DNA of 64,000 bases. It comes from Bradyrhizobium sp. SZCCT0231 (lineage in GTDB: Bacteria > Pseudomonadota > Alphaproteobacteria > Rhizobiales > Xanthobacteraceae). The notes below the pieces were generated by a model. That model was not told where the DNA came from. It worked only from the letters and a program-made list of their open reading frames with translations, and searched no databases. Position 1 is the stretch's first letter; each line of letters opens with the position of its first letter. Below, piece by piece: positions 7,594 through 16,634 of the stretch. Position numbers and translations under genes: made by a program. The stretch covers positions 310,001 to 374,000 of the forward strand of contig NZ_JAFCKP010000001.1 of NCBI RefSeq assembly GCF_018130245.1, read 5' to 3'.

Positions 7594-8424
7594 ATGGATG
7601 ATAAGCCTCATCGCGCAGAAGCCGCGTGGCCGATTGTTGGCCTGAAGGACCACAACGCGCCCTCGGTGTTTCGGCCCGAAGCCCTGTTGAGGGAGGCGCG
7701 TCGGCAGAGGCAGTTGCCGCTCTTCGCTGTCCCCGAAATCTGCGTGCTCGATCCGGACGGTGATGTCGTCCGTCACCTCAAGCGGACCGGCGCCGGCCGT
7801 ATCCATGAAGGTTGGGCCTGCTATCACACCGAGCTGCTTGCTTTCGATCTCGGCGGCATCGGCGAGGTCGGCATCGTCGGCTGCGCCGTCGGCGCTCCGT
7901 TCGCAGTCCTGGTCGCCGAGCAGCTCTTCGCGTCCGGCTGCCGCCTGCTCGTCAGCGTGACGTCCGCCGGACAAATCACCCCGATCGGACCCACGCCATA
8001 CTTCGTCCTGATCGACCGTGCCCTGCGCGACGAAGGGACGAGCTATCACTATTTGCCCGGCTCCACGTTCGCCGAAGCACCCGACGCGCCGCTTCTCGCG
8101 CGGGTCGAGCAGGCCGGGCGGGCTCTGCCGGGCATCACGCTGCATCGGGGTGCGACGTGGACGACCGATGCGCCCTACCGCGAAACCGAAGCGGCGATCG
8201 CGCGTGCGCGCGATCTGGGGACGCTCGCCGTCGAGATGGAAGCGGCTGCTCTCTATGCCTTCAGCGCAGCGAGCGGCCGTCCCGTCGTCTGCTTCGCGCA
8301 CGTCACGAATGCGATGGCGCAGACGGAGGGCGACTTCGAGAAGGGCGAGGCCGACGGCGCGAAGGCGACGCTCGCGGTCGTCGCCGCTGCAGCTCGCGGC
8401 TGGTCGGCGACTTCAGCAAGCTGA
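7594..8424 (+). CDS. Nucleoside phosphorylase family protein
   Basis: 276 aa with the phosphorylase superfamily (PNP_UDP_1) pattern: GIVGCAVGAPFAVLVAEQLF near residue 95, VSVTSAGQI, WTTDAPYRETEAAI near residue 195, and the nucleoside-binding block LAVEMEAAALYAFSA in which the Met-Glu-Ala triad contacts the ribose. The family cleaves nucleosides with phosphate to a base and ribose-1-phosphate in the cytoplasm. The base specificity cannot be read here; 5'-methylthioadenosine-type substrates would fit the sulfur context but this is speculation. It lies 21 bases downstream of the ArsR-rhodanese gene in the same direction and is likely co-transcribed with it. Confidence 0.82.
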   Translation: MDDKPHRAEAAWPIVGLKDHNAPSVFRPEALLREARRQRQLPLFAVPEICVLDPDGDVVRHLKRTGAGRIHEGWACYHTELLAFDLGGIGEVGIVGCAVGAPFAVLVAEQLFASGCRLLVSVTSAGQITPIGPTPYFVLIDRALRDEGTSYHYLPGSTFAEAPDAPLLARVEQAGRALPGITLHRGATWTTDAPYRETEAAIARARDLGTLAVEMEAAALYAFSAASGRPVVCFAHVTNAMAQTEGDFEKGEADGAKATLAVVAAAARGWSATSAS

Positions 8425-8725
8425 ATCAGGAAGGCAACTCGGCCGAAACATCACTTGCCTCACGGCCCTTGGTAAAATTCCAGGAGCATGACTGAACTTC
8501 AGGTCCGCTTCTGGCCCTTCGCGACATATTGCGCCGCCGCGCGATTTCGGTCGCTGACGGGGTGAAGCGGAAGTGGAGGGGTGGATAGGACCGGCGGGAC
8601 AGGTCGCGTTTGACTCCGAAGCCGACGTGGCGGGCCTCCCATCAGAGCCTCTCAGTGTGCTATTTTGAGTTGCCGAAGAGGCTTGGCGTGCCAAGGCCCG
8701 TTCAACCATGGAAGGAGGGTGTTTG
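8425..8725. other. Intergenic region, nothing recognised except the downstream ribosome site
   Basis: No protein pattern or repeat family is recognised in these 301 bases. The only clear element is the Shine-Dalgarno stretch aaggaggg at 8711-8718, which serves the DUF1254 gene. A promoter must lie in this gap because the downstream gene stands alone, but I see no convincing -35/-10 pair. Confidence 0.4.
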
Positions 8726-10192
8726 ATGCAAAAGCGATCGACCCAGAGTCCGCACAGGCTGACGAAGCGCGATTTTCTGCGATCTGCCGCGTTGGCGACG
8801 ATTACGGCAACTGCCGCAGGTTCGAGCCAGGCCTGGGCTCAGTCCGAGCGTCCAGGATTCTTCAAGGCCAAGGACATCGCCGAGGCAGGCTTCATCTATG
8901 GCCTGCCAATGGTGATGGCCTATGGCGTCATGAATGAGTACGCTGTCGACAAGTCGTCGGGCCAGTACAAGGCGCCGTTCAATACGCTGTTCAACGAAGC
9001 GCGCGTCTTCACCTACGAAGATACTGCCGTCATCACGCCCAACAGCGACACGCCGTATTCGTTCGCATGGCTGGACCTGCGGGCCGAGCCCCTCGTCTTT
9101 TCGGTGCCGGCGATCGATCCCAAGCGCTACTATTCGCTGCAGCTGAACGACCTCAATACGTACAATTTTGGCTATGTCGGCACGCGCGCCACCGGCAGCG
9201 ATGCGGGAAGTTATATGGTCGCCGGCCCGCGATGGACTGGTTCGACACCGGCCGGCATCAAGAAGGTGTTCCGGTCGACCACCGATTTCTGCTTGGGACT
9301 GCTCCGCACGCAGTTGTTCGACCCGGCCGATATCGAGGCCGTCAAGAAGATTCAGGCCGGCTACAAGGCGCAGCCGCTTTCCAGCTTCCTGAACCAGCCG
9401 GCGCCCGCGCCCGCGTCGGCGCTTTCTTTCCCCAAATTCGAGAAGGATCTCGTCCGCACCGAGTTCTTCGAATATCTGGATTTCGCGCTTCAATTCGCGC
9501 CGGCGCTGCCGGAGGAACGCTGGATCCGCGAGCAACTGGCGCGGATCGGCGTGGGGCCGGGCAAGAGCTTCGATTTCCGCAGCCTGTCGCTGGAAGACAA
9601 GGCCGAGATCCTGCTTGGCATGAAGGAGGGCGAGCGCAAGGTCACCGAGGCGGTTGCGAGCCTCGGCAAGGACATCAACGGCTGGCGCGTCAGCGCGGCG
9701 TTCGGTGATGCCGCATTCTTTCATGGCGACTGGCTCTTGCGCGCATCAGCCGCGAAGGCCGGCATCTATGGCAACGACGCGGTGGAGGCCATGTACCCTC
9801 TGGGTAAAGTGGACGCCGATGGCAAGGAACTCGACTGCTCGAAGTCGAGCTACACGCTGACCTTCCCGGCGGGGCAGCTGCCGCCGGTCAACGCCTTCTG
9901 GTCGGTGACGATGTATGACGGCAAGACGCAGCTCTTGGTGAAGAACCCGATCAACCGCTACCTGATCAACTCCCCGATGCTGCCGCACATGAAGCTCGGC
10001 TCCGACGGCTCGCTGACGATCTACATCCAGAACAAGTCGCCCGGCGCCGACAAGGAGGCCAACTGGCTGCCGGCGCCGGACGGTCCGGTCTATGTGGTCA
10101 TGCGGCTGTACTGGCCGAAAACCACGCCGCCATCGATCCTGCCGGCTGGCGAGGGGACGTGGAAACCTCCGGGCTTCAAGCGCGTGTCCTAG
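8726..10192 (+). CDS. DUF1254/DUF1214 domain protein with Tat-like signal
   Basis: 488 aa from the ATG at 8726, which has AAGGAGGG six to seven bases upstream; the ATG at 8708 overlaps that ribosome site and is rejected. The N-terminus TKRDFLRSAALATITATAAG followed by AWAQ looks like a Tat-type signal (K-R-x-F-L) with cleavage near residue 38, so the protein is probably exported folded. The DUF1254 part covers about residues 60-190 (GFIYGLPMVMAYGVMN, NSDTPYSFAWLDLRAEP). The DUF1214 part covers the C-terminus (FWSVTMYDGKTQLLVKNPIN). The family is large, mostly annotated only by these domain names, with no firmly known reaction. It is monocistronic and followed directly by a palindromic repeat. 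Confidence 0.85.
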   Translation: MQKRSTQSPHRLTKRDFLRSAALATITATAAGSSQAWAQSERPGFFKAKDIAEAGFIYGLPMVMAYGVMNEYAVDKSSGQYKAPFNTLFNEARVFTYEDTAVITPNSDTPYSFAWLDLRAEPLVFSVPAIDPKRYYSLQLNDLNTYNFGYVGTRATGSDAGSYMVAGPRWTGSTPAGIKKVFRSTTDFCLGLLRTQLFDPADIEAVKKIQAGYKAQPLSSFLNQPAPAPASALSFPKFEKDLVRTEFFEYLDFALQFAPALPEERWIREQLARIGVGPGKSFDFRSLSLEDKAEILLGMKEGERKVTEAVASLGKDINGWRVSAAFGDAAFFHGDWLLRASAAKAGIYGNDAVEAMYPLGKVDADGKELDCSKSSYTLTFPAGQLPPVNAFWSVTMYDGKTQLLVKNPINRYLINSPMLPHMKLGSDGSLTIYIQNKSPGADKEANWLPAPDGPVYVVMRLYWPKTTPPSILPAGEGTWKPPGFKRVS

Positions 10193-10292
10193 AGCATGAT
10201 CCGGAAAAGTGTGCAGCGGTTTTCCGGAAAGATCATGCTCAAGCAATAACCTAAAGCGCGATGACGATTCATCCCAATCTCATCGCGCTTTA
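10191..10292. repeat. Rhizobial intergenic repeat, double hairpin (gagcatgatc / taaagcgcgatga type)
   Basis: Two adjacent inverted repeats: gagcatgatc 10192-10201 with gatcatgctc 10231-10240, and taaagcgcgatga 10252-10264 with tcatcgcgcttta 10280-10292. This two-part element is very common between genes in Bradyrhizobium and relatives. It starts on the stop codon of the DUF1254 gene and may protect the mRNA 3' end. Further on, about 10398-10430, a short stretch (atgtctgcaattgacccattgcg) resembles another decayed intergenic repeat. Confidence 0.8.
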
Positions 10293-10476
10293 GTGCCCCG
10301 GTTTCGTATCGGCCGGATGCGGCCCGAGACGTCGTGCAGCCGAGCCAGCCCGAATGTCGTGACGCCACCTCTAACAAACCCGACTGACGAACGGTTGATG
10401 TCTGCAATTGACCCATTGCGGACGTAAGCACGAGCGGTCATTGTATGAGCAAAACAATGGCTGCCTGTGCGCCCCC

Positions 10477-10866
10477 ATGAGATCAGGACTTCCATCTTTC
10501 AAATCAGCCAGAAAATTCTCCGTTATCGGCTACAGCATCAGCCATGGCACGCTGTTGCTGAGAAGCGGAAGGTCCGACGAGCATGACCTGCGCCTCGACG
10601 TCTTGATTAAGGACGTTCGCGCGCTCGAAATTAGATCTTGGTTTGAGGGCATTGAAATAACTGAGGTCGAGCCAAGCGTCTTAGATGACTTTCCAAGTAA
10701 GCCGATCGATATGCTCGATGTCGGTCTCAAAGTTTACGCGTTGCTTGGAACAGGATGGCGAGGGTTTGTTATAGGAGGCGGCCTCTTCTTCCACGAAGAT
10801 GATGCAGGCTTCATGGAGCCAAGTGCATTGTTGCCGGAGACTAGCGAAAGGTGTGACTTCCGCTAG
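10477..10866 (+). CDS. Hypothetical protein, 129 aa
   Basis: I do not recognise a named family. From the Met at 10477 the product begins RSGLPSFKSARKFSVIGYSI and continues with an alternating hydrophobic pattern (GTLLLRSGRSDEHDLRLDVL, VYALLGTGWRGFVIGGGLFF) that suggests a small alpha/beta cytoplasmic fold. No signal peptide or membrane segment. Base composition is lower in GC than its neighbours, with codons such as ATA and TTA, which hints at an accessory or acquired gene. The ribosome site is weak and the frame extends to 10408 upstream, so the start is uncertain. Confidence 0.55.
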   Translation: MRSGLPSFKSARKFSVIGYSISHGTLLLRSGRSDEHDLRLDVLIKDVRALEIRSWFEGIEITEVEPSVLDDFPSKPIDMLDVGLKVYALLGTGWRGFVIGGGLFFHEDDAGFMEPSALLPETSERCDFR

Positions 10867-11094
10867 TGGCCCTGACCGGACCTGCCGGGAGCCACTACTC
10901 GAAGCGACCCGTCGGGAATGACAGCAACTTTGCCAGATCGCGAAGTCAGCGTTCAGGCCGGCATTTCTCTTGACGGAGTAGGAAGTAGATAGGATCGTAG
11001 TCGAGTTAAGACGCCCGACCTTCCGGAGCGAATGTCCGTGCGGTCCCGCGCCTTCTGTTTATGGCCTCATGGTTGGCAGAACGGGAGGTTAGCA
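10867..11094. other. Intergenic region with ribosome site for the MBL-fold gene
   Basis: No gene is recognised. The downstream end carries GGGAGG at 11082-11087, correctly placed for the ATG at 11095. The remaining sequence shows no palindrome or promoter that I can defend. Confidence 0.35.
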
Positions 11095-12294
11095 ATGGCT
11101 ATCGATTACACCTCAGCTCCAATCGCGCTATCACAAGGAGGTCCTCAGGCGCCTCGGCCGCAGTTCTTCTGCGACGAGGTTGGGCGGCGAGAATTTGTCT
11201 GCGGCGGAGGCGCAAGTGTCTTAAGCGTGATACTTGCCACGCTCCTCGGTGGCTCGAAGCCGGTCAGGGCGGAGGCCGTCACTGGATCATTGCCGGAGCT
11301 CGACCGCGTGGCAGTCCGGATAGTGATCGATAGCTATCAGTTCGCTGTCGCCCCGAGCAGAAAGCTACCCAACCTCGACGTCCAGCACTTTGGCTGGGGC
11401 CTCAGCGACAAGCCGCCGCGCAGAACGTTAGTCAGCGAATTCGGCCTTGCGATGCAGGTCGAGTCGCGACGCGGCGATGAGACGCGCAATATCCTGGTTG
11501 ATTTCGGGTTCACGCCGGAGGCCCTTCTCAACAACGCGAACCTGCTTGGCATTGATCCTGCGGCCATCGACGCACTTGTGCTCAGCCACGGGCACCAGGA
11601 CCACTTTGGCGGCCTCGTCGGCTTCTTGCAGGCGCATAGTGGCAAGCTAAAGCCCAAACTACCGTTGTTTGTCGGCGGCGAAGGATGCTTCTGCGCACGC
11701 GAGTGGACTGCGCCTCCGGTGCGCGGCAGCTTCGGTGTCATCGACCGAAAGGCACTCGAGGCGGCCGACGTGGCCGTAACCGTCGCGGAGAGACCTGCCC
11801 TGATAGTCGATCACGCCATGGTCACAGGGCAGATCGGTCAGAAGACATTCGAGAAGGTACTATCACCGAGCGCAATGACTATTGGTTTCGACCGAGGCGT
11901 CGGCTGTTATCCCGAGCGCCTCAGCGAGGCGGAGCGTGGTGCGCCCGTCGTACCGGATCAGTTTCAGCACGAGATCGCGACGGCGTTCAACCTGAAAGGA
12001 CGGGGGCTTGTCGTCTTGACTTCATGCAGCCATCGCGGCGTGGTCAACGCGATCAGGCAAGCTCAAGCCGCGTTCGGTGTGGAAAGAATTCATGTGGTGA
12101 TCGGGGGCTTTCATCTCGCGCCCTATCAAGAGGACTACGTCCGGGATACCGTCAAGGCACTGCAGGAAATCGATCCGACTTACGTGATTCCCCTGCATTG
12201 TACGGGCGAACCCTTTTACGAAATCGCACGGGCTGCGATGCCGACGAAGCTCGTACGCGCGTACACGGGAACTCGCTTGGTTTTCGAGCCGTGA
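11095..12294 (+). CDS. MBL-fold metallo-hydrolase, probably exported
   Basis: 399 aa from the ATG at 11095, chosen because GGGAGG lies seven bases upstream; the frame extends to 11032 without a ribosome site. Residues about 30-60 contain RREFVCGGGASVLSVILATL, a twin-arginine plus hydrophobic stretch, so export or membrane anchoring is likely. The metal-binding motif SHGHQDHFGG lies near residue 165. Later metal ligands are expected in LTSCSHRGVVN and VIGGFHLAP. The layout resembles the subgroup annotated as dihydropteridine/aminobenzene 5'-phosphate synthase-like (MptE-like) metallohydrolases, a label that says little about substrate. It lies 203 bases upstream of a cupin gene in the same direction. 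Confidence 0.8.
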   Translation: MAIDYTSAPIALSQGGPQAPRPQFFCDEVGRREFVCGGGASVLSVILATLLGGSKPVRAEAVTGSLPELDRVAVRIVIDSYQFAVAPSRKLPNLDVQHFGWGLSDKPPRRTLVSEFGLAMQVESRRGDETRNILVDFGFTPEALLNNANLLGIDPAAIDALVLSHGHQDHFGGLVGFLQAHSGKLKPKLPLFVGGEGCFCAREWTAPPVRGSFGVIDRKALEAADVAVTVAERPALIVDHAMVTGQIGQKTFEKVLSPSAMTIGFDRGVGCYPERLSEAERGAPVVPDQFQHEIATAFNLKGRGLVVLTSCSHRGVVNAIRQAQAAFGVERIHVVIGGFHLAPYQEDYVRDTVKALQEIDPTYVIPLHCTGEPFYEIARAAMPTKLVRAYTGTRLVFEP

Positions 12295-12497
12295 GCATAG
12301 CCTGACCAGTGAATGTCGGTTCGCGGCTTTAGGCTGACATCGATTGGCCGCGCAGCGATGTCCGCTTGTGACCACCCAATTCGGACTTCGCTGGCGATGA
12401 CGGTTCAAGCCGCCCCGAAAATGGATGCGCCTCAGTTTGAGTTTTTGCTGTATCCTGGTGGGCCTTCCAGCTTCGCAACATTTGGGAGGAGGTTAGG
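12295..12497. repeat. Remnants of a short rhizobial intergenic repeat (atgtcc-gct / gcggacat type)
   Basis: Between the MBL and cupin genes are decayed copies of a repeat whose reading frames give pieces such as MSA or MSV (12313, 12358). Similar pieces occur at about 13019-13080 (gatgtccgctgttggcccatc and aatgtccgctcttgggcc) downstream of the cupin gene. They carry no gene. The Shine-Dalgarno for the cupin gene (gggaggagg) ends the interval. Confidence 0.45.
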
Positions 12498-12950
12498 ATG
12501 ACCAAGTCCTTTGTCGCCGCCACTTTGATCGCGTTGGCAAGCTCTGCAATGGCTCAAGATGCGATGAAGGTGGTCAAGCCCGATGGGCTGATGTGGAAAG
12601 AGCATCCGGTCTTCAGGGGCGCGCAAACCGCCATCCTGATCGGTGACCCAACAAAGGCCGAGATGATCGTCCAGCGGACGAAATTCCCGCCGAATTATAA
12701 AGTTCCGCCGCACACTCATCCCTACGCCGAGGTCGTCACCGTGATGAGTGGCAGCTTTGGGAACGCCATGGGGGAAAAGTTTGATCCCTCGAAGGGCGAG
12801 ACATTGAAGCCGGGCTCCGTCTTCGCGCTGCCGGCGAAGCACCCCCATTATGTTTGGACGACAGACGAAGAAACGGTCGTCCAGATTGTGTTCACCGGGC
12901 CAGGAGGCATCGAGTTCATCGATCCAACCGACGATCCGCGTAAGAAGTAA
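12498..12950 (+). CDS. Periplasmic cupin-domain protein
   Basis: 150 aa. The N-terminus TKSFVAATLIALASSAMAQ is a clear Sec signal peptide with an A-x-A-type cleavage site after about residue 19. A single conserved cupin barrel follows: PPHTHPYAEVVTVMSGSFG is cupin motif 1 (metal-binding His, His, Glu) and LPAKHPHYVWTTDEE carries the motif 2 His. The ribosome site gggaggagg precedes the ATG. The family binds a divalent metal and includes enzymes and ligand sensors; which one cannot be told here. It is followed by 234 bases of repeat-like intergenic DNA without a gene. Confidence 0.83.
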   Translation: MTKSFVAATLIALASSAMAQDAMKVVKPDGLMWKEHPVFRGAQTAILIGDPTKAEMIVQRTKFPPNYKVPPHTHPYAEVVTVMSGSFGNAMGEKFDPSKGETLKPGSVFALPAKHPHYVWTTDEETVVQIVFTGPGGIEFIDPTDDPRKK

Positions 12951-13184
12951 ACGAAGCGCCGAAGCACAACCGATAAAGGGGCGCCTCAATCGGCGGCCTC
13001 GTCAGCCCGCACAGCCGCGATGTCCGCTGTTGGCCCATCTGCGATCTCGGAGAATGTCCGCTCTTGGGCCGCTGTTGGGGTTAACCCGACGCCAGTCGGC
13101 CAGCCGCTTAATGAGCACATCCCCTAGTCGTCTCGCTTCGTTCGACAGCTGCGCAAACCGCAACGAGACAACGCGACGCGGCCC

Positions 13185-15194
13185 TCACGGGCTTGCGACC
13201 TGTTGCAGCGTGTTGAAGCGCGCCTTCTGCTCGCTGCTCAGCGTGGCGTAGAACTCATCCAGGGCGGGCTCGACCAGCCTGGCGGCCGTCAGCATGGCCT
13301 CGAGCCGGTGCTGCATCGCCTCCAGCCGTCCGACCGGGGTCAGCGGTACATCGTTCGGGCACGCCGCCTGCAGGCCTTCGACGCCCTTGGCTGTCGCTTC
13401 GCTGAGGCGGTCGAGCGCATCCTTCTGCCTGCCTGCGGGGTGGAGCACGGCCTCGATCCTCTGGATCGGCAACTGGGTCAGGCCCGCCTTCGGATCACCG
13501 CAGCCCTCGCTACTCGCCTCCTGCTGCTGGGACGAGCGGTCGCCGACATTGGGGCCGAGCGCGTTGAAGCGAGCCTGCTGCTCGTCGCTGAGCGAGTTGT
13601 AGAAAGTCTCCAGTGCCGGTCGCACGATCTTGACGGCCTCCAGCGTCGCATTGACGCGATTCATCATCGCGCGCAGGCGGCCAGGCGGCGTCAGTGCATA
13701 GGTCTCCGCGCAGGAATCCTTGAAGACATCGGCAGCCCTGGCCGCCGCGGCCTTCAATTCGTCGAGCAGCGCGCGTTGCTCCGGCGTCGGCCGCACGGCT
13801 CGCGCGATATCGTCAAGCGGCCAGGCGGTCACGCCCTTGTCCGGTGTGCCGCACAATTGCCGTAGCGTCTGCGGGCTCACGCTGGCGCGCGGACGCGCGC
13901 GGCCGCCGCCGGCTTGCGGATAGTCATAGGGGGTGGTGCTGGCAAAGGCGGAATAGGGGCCGTCACCGCCCCAGAACACGGTGTCGACGAAGTCGTCATA
14001 CGCATACGCCCAATAGCCGGGCTCGTAGGCATAGGACCAGAACGTGTAGTCAAAGATGTCCGAGTAAGCGTACGGCCAGAACACCGGCCCGAGCCATGCC
14101 ACGAACACTGCGGGATGGCGGTGACGCCAGGCCTGCCGGGGCGCCCAGCCGCTCTCGCGGGTAAGGAGGGCCGCTTGGGTCTGCGCAGTGGCCTGCTCAC
14201 GGAAGCGCTCCGCAAACCGTCCGCGCTCGGCAGCCTGCGCCGCGGCCGTGCTGGTCGGGGCGCGCTCGGCGGGAGCCTGGAGGCCAAGCCGCTGCTGGCG
14301 CGCCAGGTCAATCTGCTGCGCGCGCTGCTCACGGCCAAGCAAGCGGTTCTGGGTCTGGAGCATCCGTTGCTGCAGGCGTTGCTCGCGCGCGCCTTCCGGC
14401 TTTTGCGACTGCAATTGCTGCACGCGCTGCTGGAGGCGCTCGATGCGGGTCTGACGCTCCGTCGTCTGGCGCGACAGCATCTCGCGCTGCCGCTGCTCGA
14501 CCTGCTGCGAGCGCTGTTGGATACGTTGCTCGCGCTCAAGCAGGCGGCTCTGCGACTGCAGCAACCGCTGCTGCTGATGTTGCGCCCTTGCGCCTTCCGG
14601 CTTCTGCGATTGCAATTGTTGCACGCGCTGCTGCAAGCGGTCGATGCGGCCTTGGCGTTCCGCGGATTGGCGCGAAAGCATCTCGCGCGGCGGTCCCGCT
14701 CGCTCGCTCACGGCCGGGGGTCCACTTGGGCGCGAGGGGGCGGCGATATGCGGTGTCGGCCGCGGTGCCATCGCCGGACGTTGCGGAGCTGCCGGCGCCC
14801 GATGGGGTTCAGGCCGCGGTGCCGCGACGTGCGGCGCCGCCCGCGGCGGCGGCGTAGCGATGTGTGGGGCTGGGCGCGGCGGCGGTGAGGCCATGCGAGG
14901 CGCCGGATGATGCGGCGCCATGGCTGGTCGCTGCGGCATGGCCGGGGGATGAGATGCCGGCGCGGCGGGACGTGCCATGGCCGGCGGCGCTGCCGGACGG
15001 GCCATGGCTGGGGGCGCCGCCGGACGGGCCATGGCCGGTGGTGCCGCTGGCCGTGCTGCCGGCGCTGCGGCTGGACCCGGTGGCCCGCCCCTGCCATGTC
15101 CCTGGCCGGGTCCTTGGGCGAACGCACCGATGCTTGCGGTCAGCATCGAGACACCAACGAAAACAGCCGTCAGGCAAATGCCACGCGGAAGCAT
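13185..15194 (-). CDS. Large Spy/CpxP-like (LTXXQ) periplasmic protein with Pro-Ala and coiled-coil repeats
   Basis: 669 aa from the Met at 15194; the frame is open to 15233 but GGGAG and GAGG just upstream favour the shorter form, which begins with the signal peptide LPRGICLTAVFVGVSMLTAS...AFAQ. The following 150 residues are low-complexity Pro/Ala/Met/Arg, including three tandem MARPAAPPA units. Next comes a long Gln/Arg/Glu coiled coil made of two near-identical halves (REMLSRQ..ER...R..RLQQRVQQLQSQKPEGAR). An aromatic stretch (FWPYAYSDIFDYTFWSYAYE) precedes two similar C-terminal domains, each ending in the LTXXQ-type motif (FYNSLSDEQQARFNAL, FYATLSSEQKARFNTL) known from Spy/CpxP chaperones. 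Envelope-stress or metal-binding roles are inferred. It is much longer than Spy, about 160 aa. Confidence 0.75.
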   Translation of the reverse strand: MLPRGICLTAVFVGVSMLTASIGAFAQGPGQGHGRGGPPGPAAAPAARPAAPPAMARPAAPPAMARPAAPPAMARPAAPASHPPAMPQRPAMAPHHPAPRMASPPPRPAPHIATPPPRAAPHVAAPRPEPHRAPAAPQRPAMAPRPTPHIAAPSRPSGPPAVSERAGPPREMLSRQSAERQGRIDRLQQRVQQLQSQKPEGARAQHQQQRLLQSQSRLLEREQRIQQRSQQVEQRQREMLSRQTTERQTRIERLQQRVQQLQSQKPEGAREQRLQQRMLQTQNRLLGREQRAQQIDLARQQRLGLQAPAERAPTSTAAAQAAERGRFAERFREQATAQTQAALLTRESGWAPRQAWRHRHPAVFVAWLGPVFWPYAYSDIFDYTFWSYAYEPGYWAYAYDDFVDTVFWGGDGPYSAFASTTPYDYPQAGGGRARPRASVSPQTLRQLCGTPDKGVTAWPLDDIARAVRPTPEQRALLDELKAAAARAADVFKDSCAETYALTPPGRLRAMMNRVNATLEAVKIVRPALETFYNSLSDEQQARFNALGPNVGDRSSQQQEASSEGCGDPKAGLTQLPIQRIEAVLHPAGRQKDALDRLSEATAKGVEGLQAACPNDVPLTPVGRLEAMQHRLEAMLTAARLVEPALDEFYATLSSEQKARFNTLQQVASP

Positions 15195-15261
15195 GATCCT
15201 CGCTCCCAGCTCGTAATCGCCCACGACATTCAACGCACAGCCGGCGGAATCGTTCGTTCTC

Positions 15262-15351
15262 GGCCGCGGCCGGCATAGCGATCTTCCGACGCAGGCAGCC
15301 TCAGGAGAGATCCTGCGTCAGGTGGTGGCGAGCCGCTCCAGCGCCCAGTCG
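15262..15351 (-). pseudogene. Duplicated 3' end of rocD
   Basis: This segment matches 18004-18094 almost exactly (about four differences including one missing G in 90 bases). It comprises the last 16 or so codons of the rocD gene and 39 bases of its 3' flank, in the same orientation. The missing base breaks the frame. The two copies form a direct repeat around the phosphofructokinase and FBP aldolase/phosphatase genes. Confidence 0.85.
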
Positions 15352-15356
15352 GCACG

Positions 15357-16544
15357 CTAGGACGCGCGGTTGAGAAAGATCGGCAGCCCCCGCTTGTTGG
15401 CGTAGATGGGGCGGTAGCGCTCCGTGTTGTAGCTGCTCGCAACGTCCAATTTGCGCGGCCCGAGCTTGGCGTCAGGGATGGGCACGAGGTCGTAGCGACC
15501 TTCGACCAGCGCCGACATGAGGCCGGTCTTGCTTTCCAGCATGGCATCGTAGGCGATGTTACCGAAAGTCAAGGCCACAAGCTTGTCGATGAAGTCCGGA
15601 TCGCCCGATCGCAAATCGTAGGTGAGATCGGAGACGATCGTCTCCTCGCCGGTGCGCTGCTTGATCTCGTCGGCAAGCGATTCCGCCACGTTGGCCTTCT
15701 TGCGGTGACCGTAGGCGTCAGGCTCGCCGTATTGCCGCAGCTTGTAGCCTTCCCACTGAGCTCCCTCGCTGAGCACGATCAGCGCGTAGTTGCTTGGATT
15801 GGCGCGCTTGTCCTCGATGAGCAACCGGATCAGCTTGTCGAGGTCGACCTTATACTCCGGTATGACGCATCGTATCGAGGTCGCATACGCGGTGTATAGT
15901 GCCGTAAATCCGGCATCGCGGCCAAAGACGCGGAAAATGCCAATTCGCTCATGCGAGCCGACGGTCGTGCGCTGCCGCTGGATGGCATCGCTGGCGCGGG
16001 TGATCGCGGTCGAGAAGCCGATGCAGTACTCGGTGTTGCGGACGTCATTATCCATCGTCTTCGGGATGGCGATGATCTTGACGCCGAGCTCGTTGAGCTT
16101 GGCCGCATAACTGAGCGTGTCGTCGCCGCCGATGGCGATCAGGTGTTCGATGCCAAGTCCCGAAAGGTTAGCGAGCACCCGGCTGGTGAGGTCCCACGTC
16201 TTTGTCGCGATGCCGCCGTTGGTGCTCAGCGAGACCGGAACATCATTGCCGACGAGATGATCGGGCAGCTTTTGTATTTTGGAGGGATTGACGCGGCTCG
16301 AGTGCAGCACGGTGCCGCCGCGCCGGTCGATGGTTCGAGTGTTTTCACGGTTCAGCGGGATGACGTAGTGGGACCTGCTGTTTGGGTCGTCGAGGTTCAG
16401 GTGCGTGAGGGCCTCCCAACCACGGCGCAGACCGACAACCTCGATGTCGTCCTCACTGCCGCGATAAGTCACGCTCTTGATGACTGCATTGAGGCCGGCG
16501 ACGTCGCCGCCGCCCGTGAGAATGCCGATGCGTTTCTTGGCCAT
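15357..16544 (-). CDS. 6-phosphofructokinase, PPi-type signature
   Basis: 395 aa from the Met at 16544, preceded by GGGAGGTGG. The N-terminal KRIGILTGGGDVAGLNAVI is the phosphofructokinase glycine-rich loop. The residues that distinguish phosphoryl donors read GGDDT (139-143) and PKTMDND (161-167). ATP enzymes usually have GGDGS and P-G-T-I-D-N-D; Asp in place of Gly and Lys in the second motif are typical of pyrophosphate-dependent, reversible enzymes. FRVFGRDAGFTALYTA and LSEGA are further substrate-binding blocks. It phosphorylates fructose-6-phosphate in the cytoplasm. It lies 90 bases downstream of the FBP aldolase/phosphatase gene on the same strand, probably co-transcribed. Both are bracketed by direct repeats of the rocD end. 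Confidence 0.85.
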   Translation of the reverse strand: MAKKRIGILTGGGDVAGLNAVIKSVTYRGSEDDIEVVGLRRGWEALTHLNLDDPNSRSHYVIPLNRENTRTIDRRGGTVLHSSRVNPSKIQKLPDHLVGNDVPVSLSTNGGIATKTWDLTSRVLANLSGLGIEHLIAIGGDDTLSYAAKLNELGVKIIAIPKTMDNDVRNTEYCIGFSTAITRASDAIQRQRTTVGSHERIGIFRVFGRDAGFTALYTAYATSIRCVIPEYKVDLDKLIRLLIEDKRANPSNYALIVLSEGAQWEGYKLRQYGEPDAYGHRKKANVAESLADEIKQRTGEETIVSDLTYDLRSGDPDFIDKLVALTFGNIAYDAMLESKTGLMSALVEGRYDLVPIPDAKLGPRKLDVASSYNTERYRPIYANKRGLPIFLNRAS

Positions 16545-16634
16545 ATCCACCTCCCGGATCGGCATGTCGTCATAGCGCCTGCATCTGTCGATTGAACGGC
16601 GAACGTCGCTCCAGCTTCCGATTGAAGGCGGTCG

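Noticed and set aside
13914-14888. Arg/Leu-rich plus-strand frame opposite the Spy/CpxP-like gene
   Set aside because: It mirrors the repetitive coiled-coil coding sequence and lacks a ribosome site.
14930-15060. Regular short repeats that at first look like an array
   Set aside because: They are in-frame codons for tandem MARPAAPPA units inside a protein gene. There are no spacers, so this is not a CRISPR array.
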